A stretch of 64,000 nt of DNA from Pseudomonadota bacterium (GTDB lineage Bacteria > Pseudomonadota > Alphaproteobacteria > Rhizobiales > Xanthobacteraceae): contig JAEWIX010000024.1 in assembly GCA_023386885.1 (NCBI GenBank), forward strand, positions 31,613 to 95,612. The letters are read 5' to 3'. Both the position numbers and the translations under genes were made by a program. The first letter of the stretch is position 1; every line of letters starts with the position of its first letter. The notes beneath the pieces were generated by a model. That model made no database searches and was not told where the DNA came from. It saw nothing but the letters and a program-made list of their open reading frames with translations. This document shows positions 15,929-23,429 of this stretch, one piece after another.

Positions 15929-16660
15929 TCACCCGTCTGTCGTGCTTTTTGGTCCTTTTTGGTTGCCGGGCTGGCCGTCATGCGCCGCCCACAGGTCCGG
16001 ACGGCGGTTCCGGGTAAGATTTTCGGCCTCCGCCCGGCGCCATGCCGCGACCTTGGCGTGATCGCCGGAGAGCAGGATGTCGGGGATCGGACGGCTCTCG
16101 AAGTTTTGAGGCCGGGTGTATTGCGGATATTCCAGTAGTCCGGCGGAAAAACTCTCGTCGGAACCGGATTCCAGCTTGCCCATCACGCCCGGCAGCAGCC
16201 GGACGCAGGCGTCCAGCAGCACCATGGCGGCGATTTCGCCGCCCGACAGCACATAATCGCCGATCGAGACTTCCTCGAGCCCGCGCGCATCGATCACCCT
16301 CTGGTCGATGCCCTCGAACCGGCCGCAGACAATCAGTGGGCCGGGACCGGCGGCGAGTTCCGCCACCCGCGACTGGGTCAATGGCCGACCGCGCGGGCTC
16401 ATGACCAGTTTGGGACGATCCGGGGCGATGGCGGCTGCATCGATGGCGGCGGCGAGCACGTCGGCGCGCAGCACCATGCCGGGGCCGCCGCCGGCCGGGG
16501 TGTCGTCGACGCTGCGATGCTTGTCGGTGGCGGCATCGCGGATGTCGCGCACATCCATCTCCCAAACGCCGGTCGCGAGCGCCCGCCCTGCCAGGCTCGC
16601 GCCGAGCGGGCCGGGGAACATGCCCGGAAACAAGGTCAGGATCGTCGCGCGCCAAGTCAT
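15929..16660 (-). CDS. trmD: tRNA (guanine-N1-)-methyltransferase
   Basis: Methylates N1 of G37 next to the anticodon of tRNAs reading CNN codons, using S-adenosylmethionine, which prevents +1 frameshifting. The 243-residue protein shows the SPOUT trefoil-knot motifs: LSPRGRPLTQ, LIVCGRFEGIDQRVID and the catalytic-loop IGDYVLSGGE. The start at 16660 gives MTWRATILTLFPGMFPG, the family N terminus. A palindromic repeat fills the gap to rimM upstream. Confidence 0.97.
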   Translation of the reverse strand: MTWRATILTLFPGMFPGPLGASLAGRALATGVWEMDVRDIRDAATDKHRSVDDTPAGGGPGMVLRADVLAAAIDAAAIAPDRPKLVMSPRGRPLTQSRVAELAAGPGPLIVCGRFEGIDQRVIDARGLEEVSIGDYVLSGGEIAAMVLLDACVRLLPGVMGKLESGSDESFSAGLLEYPQYTRPQNFESRPIPDILLSGDHAKVAAWRRAEAENLTRNRRPDLWAAHDGQPGNQKGPKSTTDG

Positions 16661-16677
16661 GAAGGTGGTGCCTCGAT

Positions 16678-16780
16678 CTCCCTCCCCCTGCAAGGGGGAA
16701 GGGTGGGAAGGGGGTTATGCCGGCAGAAGACCCCCACCCGATTTGCAATGCAAATCGACCTCCCCCTTGCAGGGGGAGGT
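16678..16780. repeat. CTCCCCCTGCAAGGGGGAG palindromic element between rimM and trmD
   Basis: The element is a large imperfect inverted repeat. CTCCCCCTGCAAGGGGG at its left end is mirrored by CTCCCCCTTGCAGGGGGAG at its right end, with a central ATTTGCAATGCAAAT palindrome. Each outer half is itself a palindrome. Related copies lie between atpA and atpG and after atpD. It sits within a polycistronic operon. Confidence 0.7.
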
Positions 16781-16807
16781 AAGAGACCGCCTGCGCGCGC
16801 GGCCACG

Positions 16808-17335
16808 TCAGGCGTCCGTACTGTTCGGCGTATCGCCGTCGACCTCGCCCGGTAGGTCGATCACCACGCGGCCGCCCGCGATGTCGACGGTCGGCACCAC
16901 CGCGTCGGTGAACGGCAGCAGCAGCGTCGGGCCGCTGAGTGGGGCGATTTCGATGACGTCGCCGGCGCCGAAGTTGTGTATCGCGACGACGCGGCCGATT
17001 GGCCCGCCATCCATCGAGACGGCGGCGAGATCGATCAGGTCGACATGATAATATTCGCCGTCTTCGGCAGGCGGCAGTTTGTCACGCGCGACATACAACT
17101 CGATGCCGTTGAGTTTCTCGGCATCGTTGCGCGTGGTAACGCCTTGCAGCGTTGCGACCAGATGATCCTTGGCCTCGCGCGCGTTGCTCACTTCGAACCG
17201 GCGCGCGCCGTCCTTGGTCGAAAGCGGTCCGTAATCGAGAACCGCGAACGGGTCTTCGGTGAAGGTCCACAGCTTCACCGCGCCGCGCACACCATGCGCG
17301 GCGCCGATGCGGGCGATGCAAACGAGTTTTGTCAT
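16808..17335 (-). CDS. rimM: Ribosome maturation factor
   Basis: Assists assembly of the 30S subunit head by binding ribosomal protein S19. The 175-residue protein has the N-terminal beta-barrel motif CIARIGAAHGVRGAVKLWTFTEDP and the C-terminal PRC-barrel segment YYHVDLIDLAAVSMDG followed by GAGDVIEIAP. It lies 15 bases after rpsP in the same direction. Confidence 0.96.
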   Translation of the reverse strand: MTKLVCIARIGAAHGVRGAVKLWTFTEDPFAVLDYGPLSTKDGARRFEVSNAREAKDHLVATLQGVTTRNDAEKLNGIELYVARDKLPPAEDGEYYHVDLIDLAAVSMDGGPIGRVVAIHNFGAGDVIEIAPLSGPTLLLPFTDAVVPTVDIAGGRVVIDLPGEVDGDTPNSTDA

Positions 17336-17350
17336 CGCCCCGACGAAGCC

Positions 17351-17671
17351 TTACTTCGCTTCGGCGGCCTTGCGCTCCTTGCGCGGCACGGCCTTTTCCG
17401 GGTTGTTGCGCGGCGCGCGCTTCTGGACACCGGCGGCATCGAGGAAGCGCGACACGCGGTCGGACGGCTGCGCGCCCTTGGCGAGCCAGGACTTCACCTT
17501 CTCCATGTCGAGCTTCAGGCGCAGGTCGTTGTCCTTCGGCAGCAGCGGATTGAAGTAGCCGAGACGCTCGATGAAGCGGCCGTCGCGCGGAAAGCGCGAG
17601 TCGGCGACGACGACGTGATAGACCGGACGCTTCTTGGTGCCGGCACGGGCGAGGCGGATAACGACGGACAT
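17351..17671 (-). CDS. rpsP: 30S ribosomal protein S16
   Basis: A 106-residue S16, a component of the 30S body that binds 16S rRNA. The start MSVVIRLARAGTKKRPVYH and the following VVADSRFPRDGRFIERLGYFNP are diagnostic. The lysine/alanine-rich C-terminal tail is longer than in E. coli but usual in Rhizobiales. Encoded 60 bases downstream of ffh. Confidence 0.98.
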   Translation of the reverse strand: MSVVIRLARAGTKKRPVYHVVVADSRFPRDGRFIERLGYFNPLLPKDNDLRLKLDMEKVKSWLAKGAQPSDRVSRFLDAAGVQKRAPRNNPEKAVPRKERKAAEAK

Positions 17672-17731
17672 AGAGTTCTCCTTTGAAGATCTGTTCGAGT
17701 CTGTTGTTGGGTTTGTTTGAGTTGGACGTGA

Positions 17732-19279
17732 CTATTTCTTCTTCCCTAAACCGGGAAAGCCGCCGAGGCCCGGTAGTGTCGGTTTGCCGCTGAGGCCGGT
17801 AAGGCCCGGCAGGTTCGGCAAGCCGCCACGCAGGCCGGCGGGAAGATCTTTCGGCAGTTGCGGCAGGCCGTCGGCGCCCTTCGGCAGCTTGTCGGCCATC
17901 GCCTTCATCTGCTCCGGCGAGGGCATGCCGCCGCCGCCGAAGCCCATGGCCTGAGCGATGCCAGCCATTGGGCCGCGCTTGCCCGATCCCATCATCTTCA
18001 TCATGTCGGCCATGTTCCGGTGCATCTTGAGGAGCTTGTTGATGTCCTCGACCTTCTGCCCGGCGCCGGCGGCGATGCGCTTCTTGCGGCTGGCCTTGAG
18101 GAGGTCGGGATGTTTGCGCTCCTGCCGCGTCATCGAATCGATGATCGCGGTCTGACGCTTGAGAATCTTGTCGTCGATGCCGGCGGCGGCGATCTGGTTC
18201 TTCATCTTGGCGATGCCGGGCATCATGCCCATCAGGCCGCCGATGCCGCCCATGTTCGCCATCTGCTGCAACTGGTCGCGCATGTCGTTGAGGTCGAACT
18301 GACCTTTGCGCATCTTCTCGGCGACGCGCGCGGCCTTCTCGGCATCGATATGCGCGGCGGCTTTCTCGACCAGCGACACGACGTCGCCCATGCCGAGGAT
18401 GCGGCCGGCGATACGGTCCGGATGGAAGTCTTCGAGCGCGTCGGTCTTTTCGCCGGTGCCGATCAGCTTGAGCGGCTTACCGGTGACCGCACGCATCGAC
18501 AGCGCCGCGCCGCCACGGCCGTCGCCGTCGACGCGGGTGAGCACGATGCCGGTGAGGCCGACGCGCTGGTCGAATGAGCGTGCGAGATTGACGGCGTCCT
18601 GACCGGTCAGCGAATCCGCGACCAGCAGCACTTCATGCGGATGGGCGGCGGCTTTGATGTTCGCCGCCTCAGACATCATCTCTTCGTCGAGCGTGGTGCG
18701 GCCGGCGGTGTCGAGCAGCACGATGTCGTAGCCGCCGAGCTTGCCGGCTTCGATGGCGCGCCGCGCGATCTGCTCCGGCTTCTGGCCGTCGACGATCGGC
18801 AGCGTCGCGATCTCGAGATCGCGGCCGAGCACGGCGAGCTGCTCCATCGCCGCCGGGCGATAGATGTCCAGCGAGGCCATCAGCACCTTGCGCTTGTCGC
18901 GCTGGGTCAGGCGGCGCGCGAGCTTCGCGGTGGTGGTGGTTTTACCGGAGCCTTGCAGACCGACCATCATGATCGGCACCGGCGCCGGCGCGTTGAGGTC
19001 GATGGTCTGGCCGTCCGATCCCAGCGTCGCGATGAGCTGGTCGTGGACGATCTTGACCACCATCTGGCCCGGCGTCACCGATTTGACGACGGTGGCGCCG
19101 ACCGCCTGCTCGCGCACCTGATCGGTGAAGCTGCGCACCACTTCCAGCGCGACGTCGGCTTCCAGCAATGCGCGACGCACTTCGCGCATCGCCGCATCGA
19201 CGTCCGCCTCGGTCAGCGCGCCGCGGCGCGTCAGCCGATCGAGAATGCCACCAAGCTTTTCCGACAGATTGTCGAACAT
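17732..19279 (-). CDS. ffh: Signal recognition particle protein Ffh (SRP54)
   Basis: GTPase that, with 4.5S RNA, binds signal peptides on nascent chains and delivers them to FtsY. The 515 residues comprise an N domain (1-90), a G domain with the P loop GLQGSGKT near 107-114 and DTAGR, and a methionine-rich M domain. In the RNA-binding region the usual GSG reads GAG (RIAAGAGQKVEDIN). The C terminus has an extra about 50-residue tail of GLP repeats ending PGLGKKK. The start MFDNLSEKLGG at 19279 fits the family. Confidence 0.97.
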   Translation of the reverse strand: MFDNLSEKLGGILDRLTRRGALTEADVDAAMREVRRALLEADVALEVVRSFTDQVREQAVGATVVKSVTPGQMVVKIVHDQLIATLGSDGQTIDLNAPAPVPIMMVGLQGSGKTTTTAKLARRLTQRDKRKVLMASLDIYRPAAMEQLAVLGRDLEIATLPIVDGQKPEQIARRAIEAGKLGGYDIVLLDTAGRTTLDEEMMSEAANIKAAAHPHEVLLVADSLTGQDAVNLARSFDQRVGLTGIVLTRVDGDGRGGAALSMRAVTGKPLKLIGTGEKTDALEDFHPDRIAGRILGMGDVVSLVEKAAAHIDAEKAARVAEKMRKGQFDLNDMRDQLQQMANMGGIGGLMGMMPGIAKMKNQIAAAGIDDKILKRQTAIIDSMTRQERKHPDLLKASRKKRIAAGAGQKVEDINKLLKMHRNMADMMKMMGSGKRGPMAGIAQAMGFGGGGMPSPEQMKAMADKLPKGADGLPQLPKDLPAGLRGGLPNLPGLTGLSGKPTLPGLGGFPGLGKKK

Positions 19280-19396
19280 GAGCCACTGATCCAAACACGT
19301 TTGCGCCCGAGGGCGCACAGCGCTGTCGGGCGTTGGCCTCCGGTCTCAAGGGCCGGGCGGCGGGTCGAAAAGAACATCTTTCCGAGAAGTTGGGCG

Positions 19397-19425
19397 GTTA
19401 AACGCCGGTTGTCCCGCAAAGTCAA
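19397..19425 (-). promoter_or_regulatory. Predicted promoter of the ffh-rplS operon
   Basis: On the minus strand -35 TTGACT (19420-19425) and -10 TTTAAC (19397-19402) are 17 bases apart, placing the start near 19390 and giving a leader of about 110 bases. The -35 box overlaps the perfect palindrome GTCAACAAAAGTTGAC (19421-19436). Confidence 0.55.
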
Positions 19426-19549
19426 CAAAAGTTGACGGAATGGCGCGTGACGCTCTGAGCGGTATCGAGATAAGTTTCGCAAAATCAATGGCTTGAAATG
19501 ATGCGATGCCCGCCTTGCCGAATCCCGCGATTTTTGGCCCAATCCGCCG

Positions 19550-20611
19550 ATGACGATCACCCGCCGCCGGTTTCTCGCTTCTATGGCCGGCATTGCCGCC
19601 ATGCTCGGCGGTTCCGCGTTCTGGGCCTCCCTCATGAAAACCTACAATGGGCCGGTGTCGGATCATTTCGACGGGCTTCGCTTTTTCGATCCGCATGGAT
19701 CTTCGCCCAAGAGCCTCGCCGAGGTGCTGCGCTGGCAGTTCGGCGGCGACCGCGAGCGCCACAAATGGCCGGACTGGGTGCCGAGCCCCCACGCAGACAC
19801 CCCGCCGCCCCGCGTGCTGAGCGGCATCAGGCTGTCGTTCGTCGGACACGCGAGCTGGCTGATCCAGACGGCCGGGCTCAACATCCTGATCGATCCAGTG
19901 TGGTCGGAGCGCGCTTCGCCGTTCTCGTTCGCCGGGCCGAAGCGCCACAACGATCCCGGCATCGCCTTCGAGGCGCTGCCGCCGATTGATGCCGTGCTGG
20001 TGTCGCATGGCCATTACGATCATCTCGACGTGGCGAGTTTGTCGCGATTGCAGGCGGAGTTTGCGCCGCGCGTCATCACGCCGCTCGGCAACGATGTGGC
20101 GATGCGCGCGGCCGATGCCGCGATTCGCGTCGAGGCGTTCGACTGGCATGACAGCGTCGACCTCGGCAACGGCGTGACGGTGACCTTGGTACCGACGCGG
20201 CACTGGTCGGCGCGCGGCCTGTTCGACCGCAACAAGGCACTGTGGGCGAGTTTCGTATTGAAGACGCCCTCCGGCAGTCTCTACGTCGTTTGCGATTCCA
20301 GTTATGGCGACGGCGGCCACTTCCGCCGTGTGCGCGATGCGCACGGGCCGTTCCGGCTGGCGATCCTGCCGATCGGCGCTTACGAGCCGCGCTGGTTCAT
20401 GCGCGACCAGCACATGAACCCCGAGGAAGCGGTGAAGGCGTTCGCCGACTCAGGTGCCGAGTGCGCGCTGGCGCATCACCACGGCACGTTTCAACTGACG
20501 GATGAGGCGATCGACGCGCCGGTCGCGGCGTTGCAGGTCGCACGCGAAGCCGCCGGCATCGCACCCGAGACATTCATGGCGTTGCAACCGGGGCAGGTGG
20601 TGGAGATTTGA
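19550..20611 (+). CDS. Tat-exported MBL-fold metallo-hydrolase (UlaG/NAPE-PLD-like)
   Basis: A 353-residue metallo-beta-lactamase-fold hydrolase. The N terminus TITRRRFLASM is a twin-arginine signal followed by a hydrophobic stretch to about residue 27, so the folded, metal-loaded protein is probably exported to the periplasm. The metal motif SHGHYDHLDV gives H153, H155, D157 and H158; GHASWLIQ and PIGAYEPRWFM match the group that includes N-acyl-phosphatidylethanolamine phospholipase D. The substrate is unknown. It is divergent from ffh. Confidence 0.88.
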   Translation: MTITRRRFLASMAGIAAMLGGSAFWASLMKTYNGPVSDHFDGLRFFDPHGSSPKSLAEVLRWQFGGDRERHKWPDWVPSPHADTPPPRVLSGIRLSFVGHASWLIQTAGLNILIDPVWSERASPFSFAGPKRHNDPGIAFEALPPIDAVLVSHGHYDHLDVASLSRLQAEFAPRVITPLGNDVAMRAADAAIRVEAFDWHDSVDLGNGVTVTLVPTRHWSARGLFDRNKALWASFVLKTPSGSLYVVCDSSYGDGGHFRRVRDAHGPFRLAILPIGAYEPRWFMRDQHMNPEEAVKAFADSGAECALAHHHGTFQLTDEAIDAPVAALQVAREAAGIAPETFMALQPGQVVEI

Positions 20612-20626
20612 GGGAGTCTCTCCACG

Positions 20627-20750
20627 CGTCATGGCCGGGCTTGTCCCGGCCATCCACGCTCTTACAAGTGCTTCGCTAAAACGTGGATGCCCGGGACATA
20701 GGCGAGCGAAGCGACGCCGTTCTTCGAACGGCTATGCCCGGGCATGACGG
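20627..20750. repeat. ATGGCCGGG...CCCGGGCATGAC palindromic intergenic element
   Basis: The element runs from CGTCATGGCCGGGCTTG to GCCCGGGCATGACGG, near-inverse ends. Inner palindromes are GGGCTTGTCCCGGCC and CCGTTCTTCGAACGG. The second half recurs at 57506-57558. This family is frequent in Bradyrhizobium-type genomes (recalled). It fills the gap between two convergent genes and may also terminate transcription. Confidence 0.7.
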
Positions 20751-20761
20751 CGTCAACTAAA

Positions 20762-21478
20762 CTACTGCGCCGCCGCCTTGATCGCCCACGACACGCTGAC
20801 ATTGATATGCAGCGTTTCCTCGCCCGGTGCGACCGGGGCGGCGGCGAAATCCATCTTGGCCGTGCGCACCATCGGCATTGGCGGCATGGCGCCGCCTTCG
20901 CTGATGCTGACCGGATCGCCCAGCGTCACGCCGGCGGCCTTGGCATAGATCTCCGCCTTGCGCCGCGCGTCGGCAATCGCCTTCGGCCGCGCCTCGTCGA
21001 GCAACTTTGAAGTGTTCGACACCGCGAAGTGAATGCCGCCGATGTCGTTGGCGCCGGCGGCGACCAGGGCGTCGATGATGCTCGCGACCTTGCTGACGTC
21101 GCGCAGTTTGACAGTAACGCGGTTGCTGGCGCGATAGCCGCTCACTACCGGCGGACCGTTCCGGTTCGGGCCGGTGTTGGCATATTGCGGCGAGAGCGAC
21201 AGCCGCGAGGTCTGGTAGTCCTTCTCGGCGAGGCCCGCGCCTTGCAGCGCCAGCAGCACCTTGCCCATCGCGGCGTTGTTGGCGTCGCTGGCCTCGCGCG
21301 CGGTCTTGGCGTCGGTGGTGACACCGCCGTCAATCTGCGCGAGATCCGGCGTGGCGTTCACGGTGGCTTCGCCGGTCACGGAAATCATCGGCGGCAAGGT
21401 TGTGTCGGCCATCGCGGCTCCGGACAGGCTCAGGAAGGTGGCAGCAAGGGCGGCGGTCAAGATGCGGGGTGCGATCAT
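20762..21478 (-). CDS. SIMPL domain (DUF541) periplasmic protein
   Basis: A 238-residue protein with a Sec signal peptide (MIAPRILTAALAATFLSLSG, cleavage after AMA). The mature part carries the SIMPL/DUF541 domain: ISVTGEATVNATPDLAQI at the start, YRASNRVTVKLRD in the middle and RRKAEIYAKAAGVTLGDPVSI near the end. Homologues such as YggE and BP26 form oligomeric periplasmic rings and are tied to oxidative stress or envelope immunogenicity. The ATG at 21478 is preferred; an in-frame GTG at 21487 overlaps the previous gene. Likely co-transcribed with the GyrI-like gene five bases upstream. Confidence 0.88.
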   Translation of the reverse strand: MIAPRILTAALAATFLSLSGAAMADTTLPPMISVTGEATVNATPDLAQIDGGVTTDAKTAREASDANNAAMGKVLLALQGAGLAEKDYQTSRLSLSPQYANTGPNRNGPPVVSGYRASNRVTVKLRDVSKVASIIDALVAAGANDIGGIHFAVSNTSKLLDEARPKAIADARRKAEIYAKAAGVTLGDPVSISEGGAMPPMPMVRTAKMDFAAAPVAPGEETLHINVSVSWAIKAAAQ

Positions 21479-21483
21479 GGTTC

Positions 21484-22356
21484 TCACTTCAGCGGGACGT
21501 AGACGTTGATCACCAGCTTGTCTTCCGCGGTCTTCAGCGGATCGGTGGTGTATTCCTCGATGAACAGGTCTTTCGCTTCGAGTTTCTTGTCGTCGAGATG
21601 ATTGGTGATCGCCTCGTAGGTGTTGTCCATGTTGTCGTAAGACCCGCGATGCACGAACTTCAGCGCCTTGCCTTCCGGCGATTTGCCCATGCTCATGTTC
21701 TTCGGCAGGTTCTTCGGCTCCTGATCCACCGGCATTTCGGCCTGGAATACGAAGCCGTTGTCGTCGGTCGAGGTGTAGACGATCATCGGGTTGCCAGCGG
21801 GCGTGATCCCCTGCTTGGCGAGCAGGCCGGAGACCGCCTTGAAGGCGTCCATCAGGCTTTCGAACGCCGAATCCCAGGTCGCGTTGCCGGTGTAAATCAG
21901 CACCGTTTTCGGCGTCAGCGTGATCTCCTCGCCGAACGGATCGGCGGTCTGCGTCGCCGGCGGTGACGCAGGCGCCGTGGCGCTGGCCGGCGGCGTTGTC
22001 GGAGTGGGTGTCGCCGGGGCGGCGGTTGCCGGCGCGGTCTGGTCCGGTTTGTCCGGCGTCGGCGCGGTCGGGGCGGGCGTCGTCGGCGTATCCGATGGCG
22101 CGGGTGTGGCCGGTGGCGAGGTGGCAGGCGGTGTAGTAGTCGCGGGGGGCGTTGCCGGTGGCGCCTGCGCCAGCGTCACGGCCGGACCGAGCATAAGAGC
22201 CGCCACCGGAGCCAAAGCGACCATGGCGAAGCGAAGCAAGCGGGACTTGGAGCCATTTCCGGCCCGATTAAATCGGACCGGGGCACCAGATTGATGTTTG
22301 GACGCGTTTTCTTGACGCGAACCGGTATCCACTTCGCTTGAAAACGCTTTGGTCAT
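21484..22356 (-). CDS. Secreted GyrI-like domain protein with repeat-derived N-terminal extension
   Basis: A 290-residue protein. Residues 1-2 precede a 34-residue stretch encoded by a palindromic repeat. A hydrophobic signal segment follows (KSRLLRFAMVALAPVAALML, ending VTLAQA near residue 64), then an about 75-residue Pro/Thr/Ala-rich linker. Residues 150-290 resemble the GyrI-like effector-binding fold (KTVLIYTGNATWDSAFESLM to LFIEEYTTDPLKT). The ATG at 22356 has GGAG eight bases upstream, which supports translation through the repeat. An internal start near ATG 22224 would leave no basic n-region. Function unknown; probably periplasmic. Confidence 0.75.
   Translation of the reverse strand: MTKAFSSEVDTGSRQENASKHQSGAPVRFNRAGNGSKSRLLRFAMVALAPVAALMLGPAVTLAQAPPATPPATTTPPATSPPATPAPSDTPTTPAPTAPTPDKPDQTAPATAAPATPTPTTPPASATAPASPPATQTADPFGEEITLTPKTVLIYTGNATWDSAFESLMDAFKAVSGLLAKQGITPAGNPMIVYTSTDDNGFVFQAEMPVDQEPKNLPKNMSMGKSPEGKALKFVHRGSYDNMDNTYEAITNHLDDKKLEAKDLFIEEYTTDPLKTAEDKLVINVYVPLK
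22250..22350 (-). repeat. AAAACGC palindromic element inside the GyrI-like coding sequence
   Basis: On the minus strand it reads AAAGCGTTTTCAAGCGAAGT at codon 3, then a central GAAAACGCGTCC, and ends with the palindrome CGGTCCGATTTAATCGGGCCG and GAAATGGCTC. It has the same structure as copies at 28690-28790 and 42853-42957. The frame is open throughout. Confidence 0.85.
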
Positions 22357-22555
22357 TCCGAAGTCTCCATGGCCGGACCGGCGGGCGAGAGGCTGAATTG
22401 CTGTTCCATTGTCATGCTTAACACGCCGATTCGGCTTTCGTCCCGCGCGGGGCTGTCATCTTCGTAGAGCATGGAAGCTGTCCCGGACATGAATGGGACC
22501 ACTGGCCAATCCATCGCTGTTCGCCATATAACACGGCACAAATATGGAATTTGTG

Positions 22556-23428
22556 ATGAGCGCGCTGGCCAACCATAGCTTCAGCAAGATGAACGGCATC
22601 GGCAACGAGATCGTCGTGCTCGACCTGCGTGACTCTGCCGCAGCGATCACGCCCGACGACGCGCGCGCCATCGGTTCACCTTCCGGCGTCTCTTTCGATC
22701 AATTGATGGTGTTGCTGCCGCCGCGCGCCACCGGCACCGAGGCGTTCGTCCGCATTTACAACAACGACGGCTCGGAAGCCGGTGCCTGCGGCAACGGGAT
22801 GCGCTGCGTGGCACGGCAGACCTTTGCCGCGACCGGCCAGTCCGCGCTGACGTTCGAGACCCGCGCAGGGCTCATCAATTGCTGGCAGGGGCCGGCGGCG
22901 GATCTCTACACGGTTGACATGGGCGCGCCGAAGTTCGGCTGGCAGGATATCCCGCTGGCCGAGGAATTTCGCGACACCCGCTACATCGAGTTGCAGATCG
23001 GGCCGATCGACAAGCCGATCCTGCATTCGCCGTCGGTGGTGAGCATGGGCAATCCGCACGCGATCTTCTGGGTGGATGACATCCACGCCTACGATCTCGA
23101 ACGGCTGGGGCCGCTGCTGGAAAACCATCCGATCTTCCCGGAGCGCGCCAACATTACGCTGGCGCACATCGTCGATCGCGATCACATCGTGATGCGCACA
23201 TGGGAGCGCGGCGCGGGCTTGACGCTCGCGTGCGGCTCGGCGGCCTGCGCCACGGCGGTTGCTGCTGCGCGGCTCAAGCGCACCGGCCGCATTGTGCATA
23301 TGACCTTGCCGGGTGGCGAACTTACTATTGAGTGGCGCGAGCGCGACGACCATGTGCTGATGACGGGGCCTGCCGCGTTCGAATACGAAGGCCGCCTCAA
23401 CCCGGCGCTGTTCGCGCCCGCTGCCTGA
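22556..23428 (+). CDS. dapF: Diaminopimelate epimerase
   Basis: Converts LL- to meso-diaminopimelate for lysine and peptidoglycan synthesis, by a two-cysteine, cofactor-free racemisation in the cytosol. The 290-residue protein shows FSKMNGIGNEIVVLD at the start, the first active-site cysteine in GACGNGMRC and the second in LACGSAACA. An in-frame ATG at 22544 would add four residues; MSALANHSF is the usual alphaproteobacterial start. mtaB begins one base after its stop, so the two are co-transcribed. Confidence 0.97.
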   Translation: MSALANHSFSKMNGIGNEIVVLDLRDSAAAITPDDARAIGSPSGVSFDQLMVLLPPRATGTEAFVRIYNNDGSEAGACGNGMRCVARQTFAATGQSALTFETRAGLINCWQGPAADLYTVDMGAPKFGWQDIPLAEEFRDTRYIELQIGPIDKPILHSPSVVSMGNPHAIFWVDDIHAYDLERLGPLLENHPIFPERANITLAHIVDRDHIVMRTWERGAGLTLACGSAACATAVAAARLKRTGRIVHMTLPGGELTIEWRERDDHVLMTGPAAFEYEGRLNPALFAPAA

Positions 23429-23429
23429 T

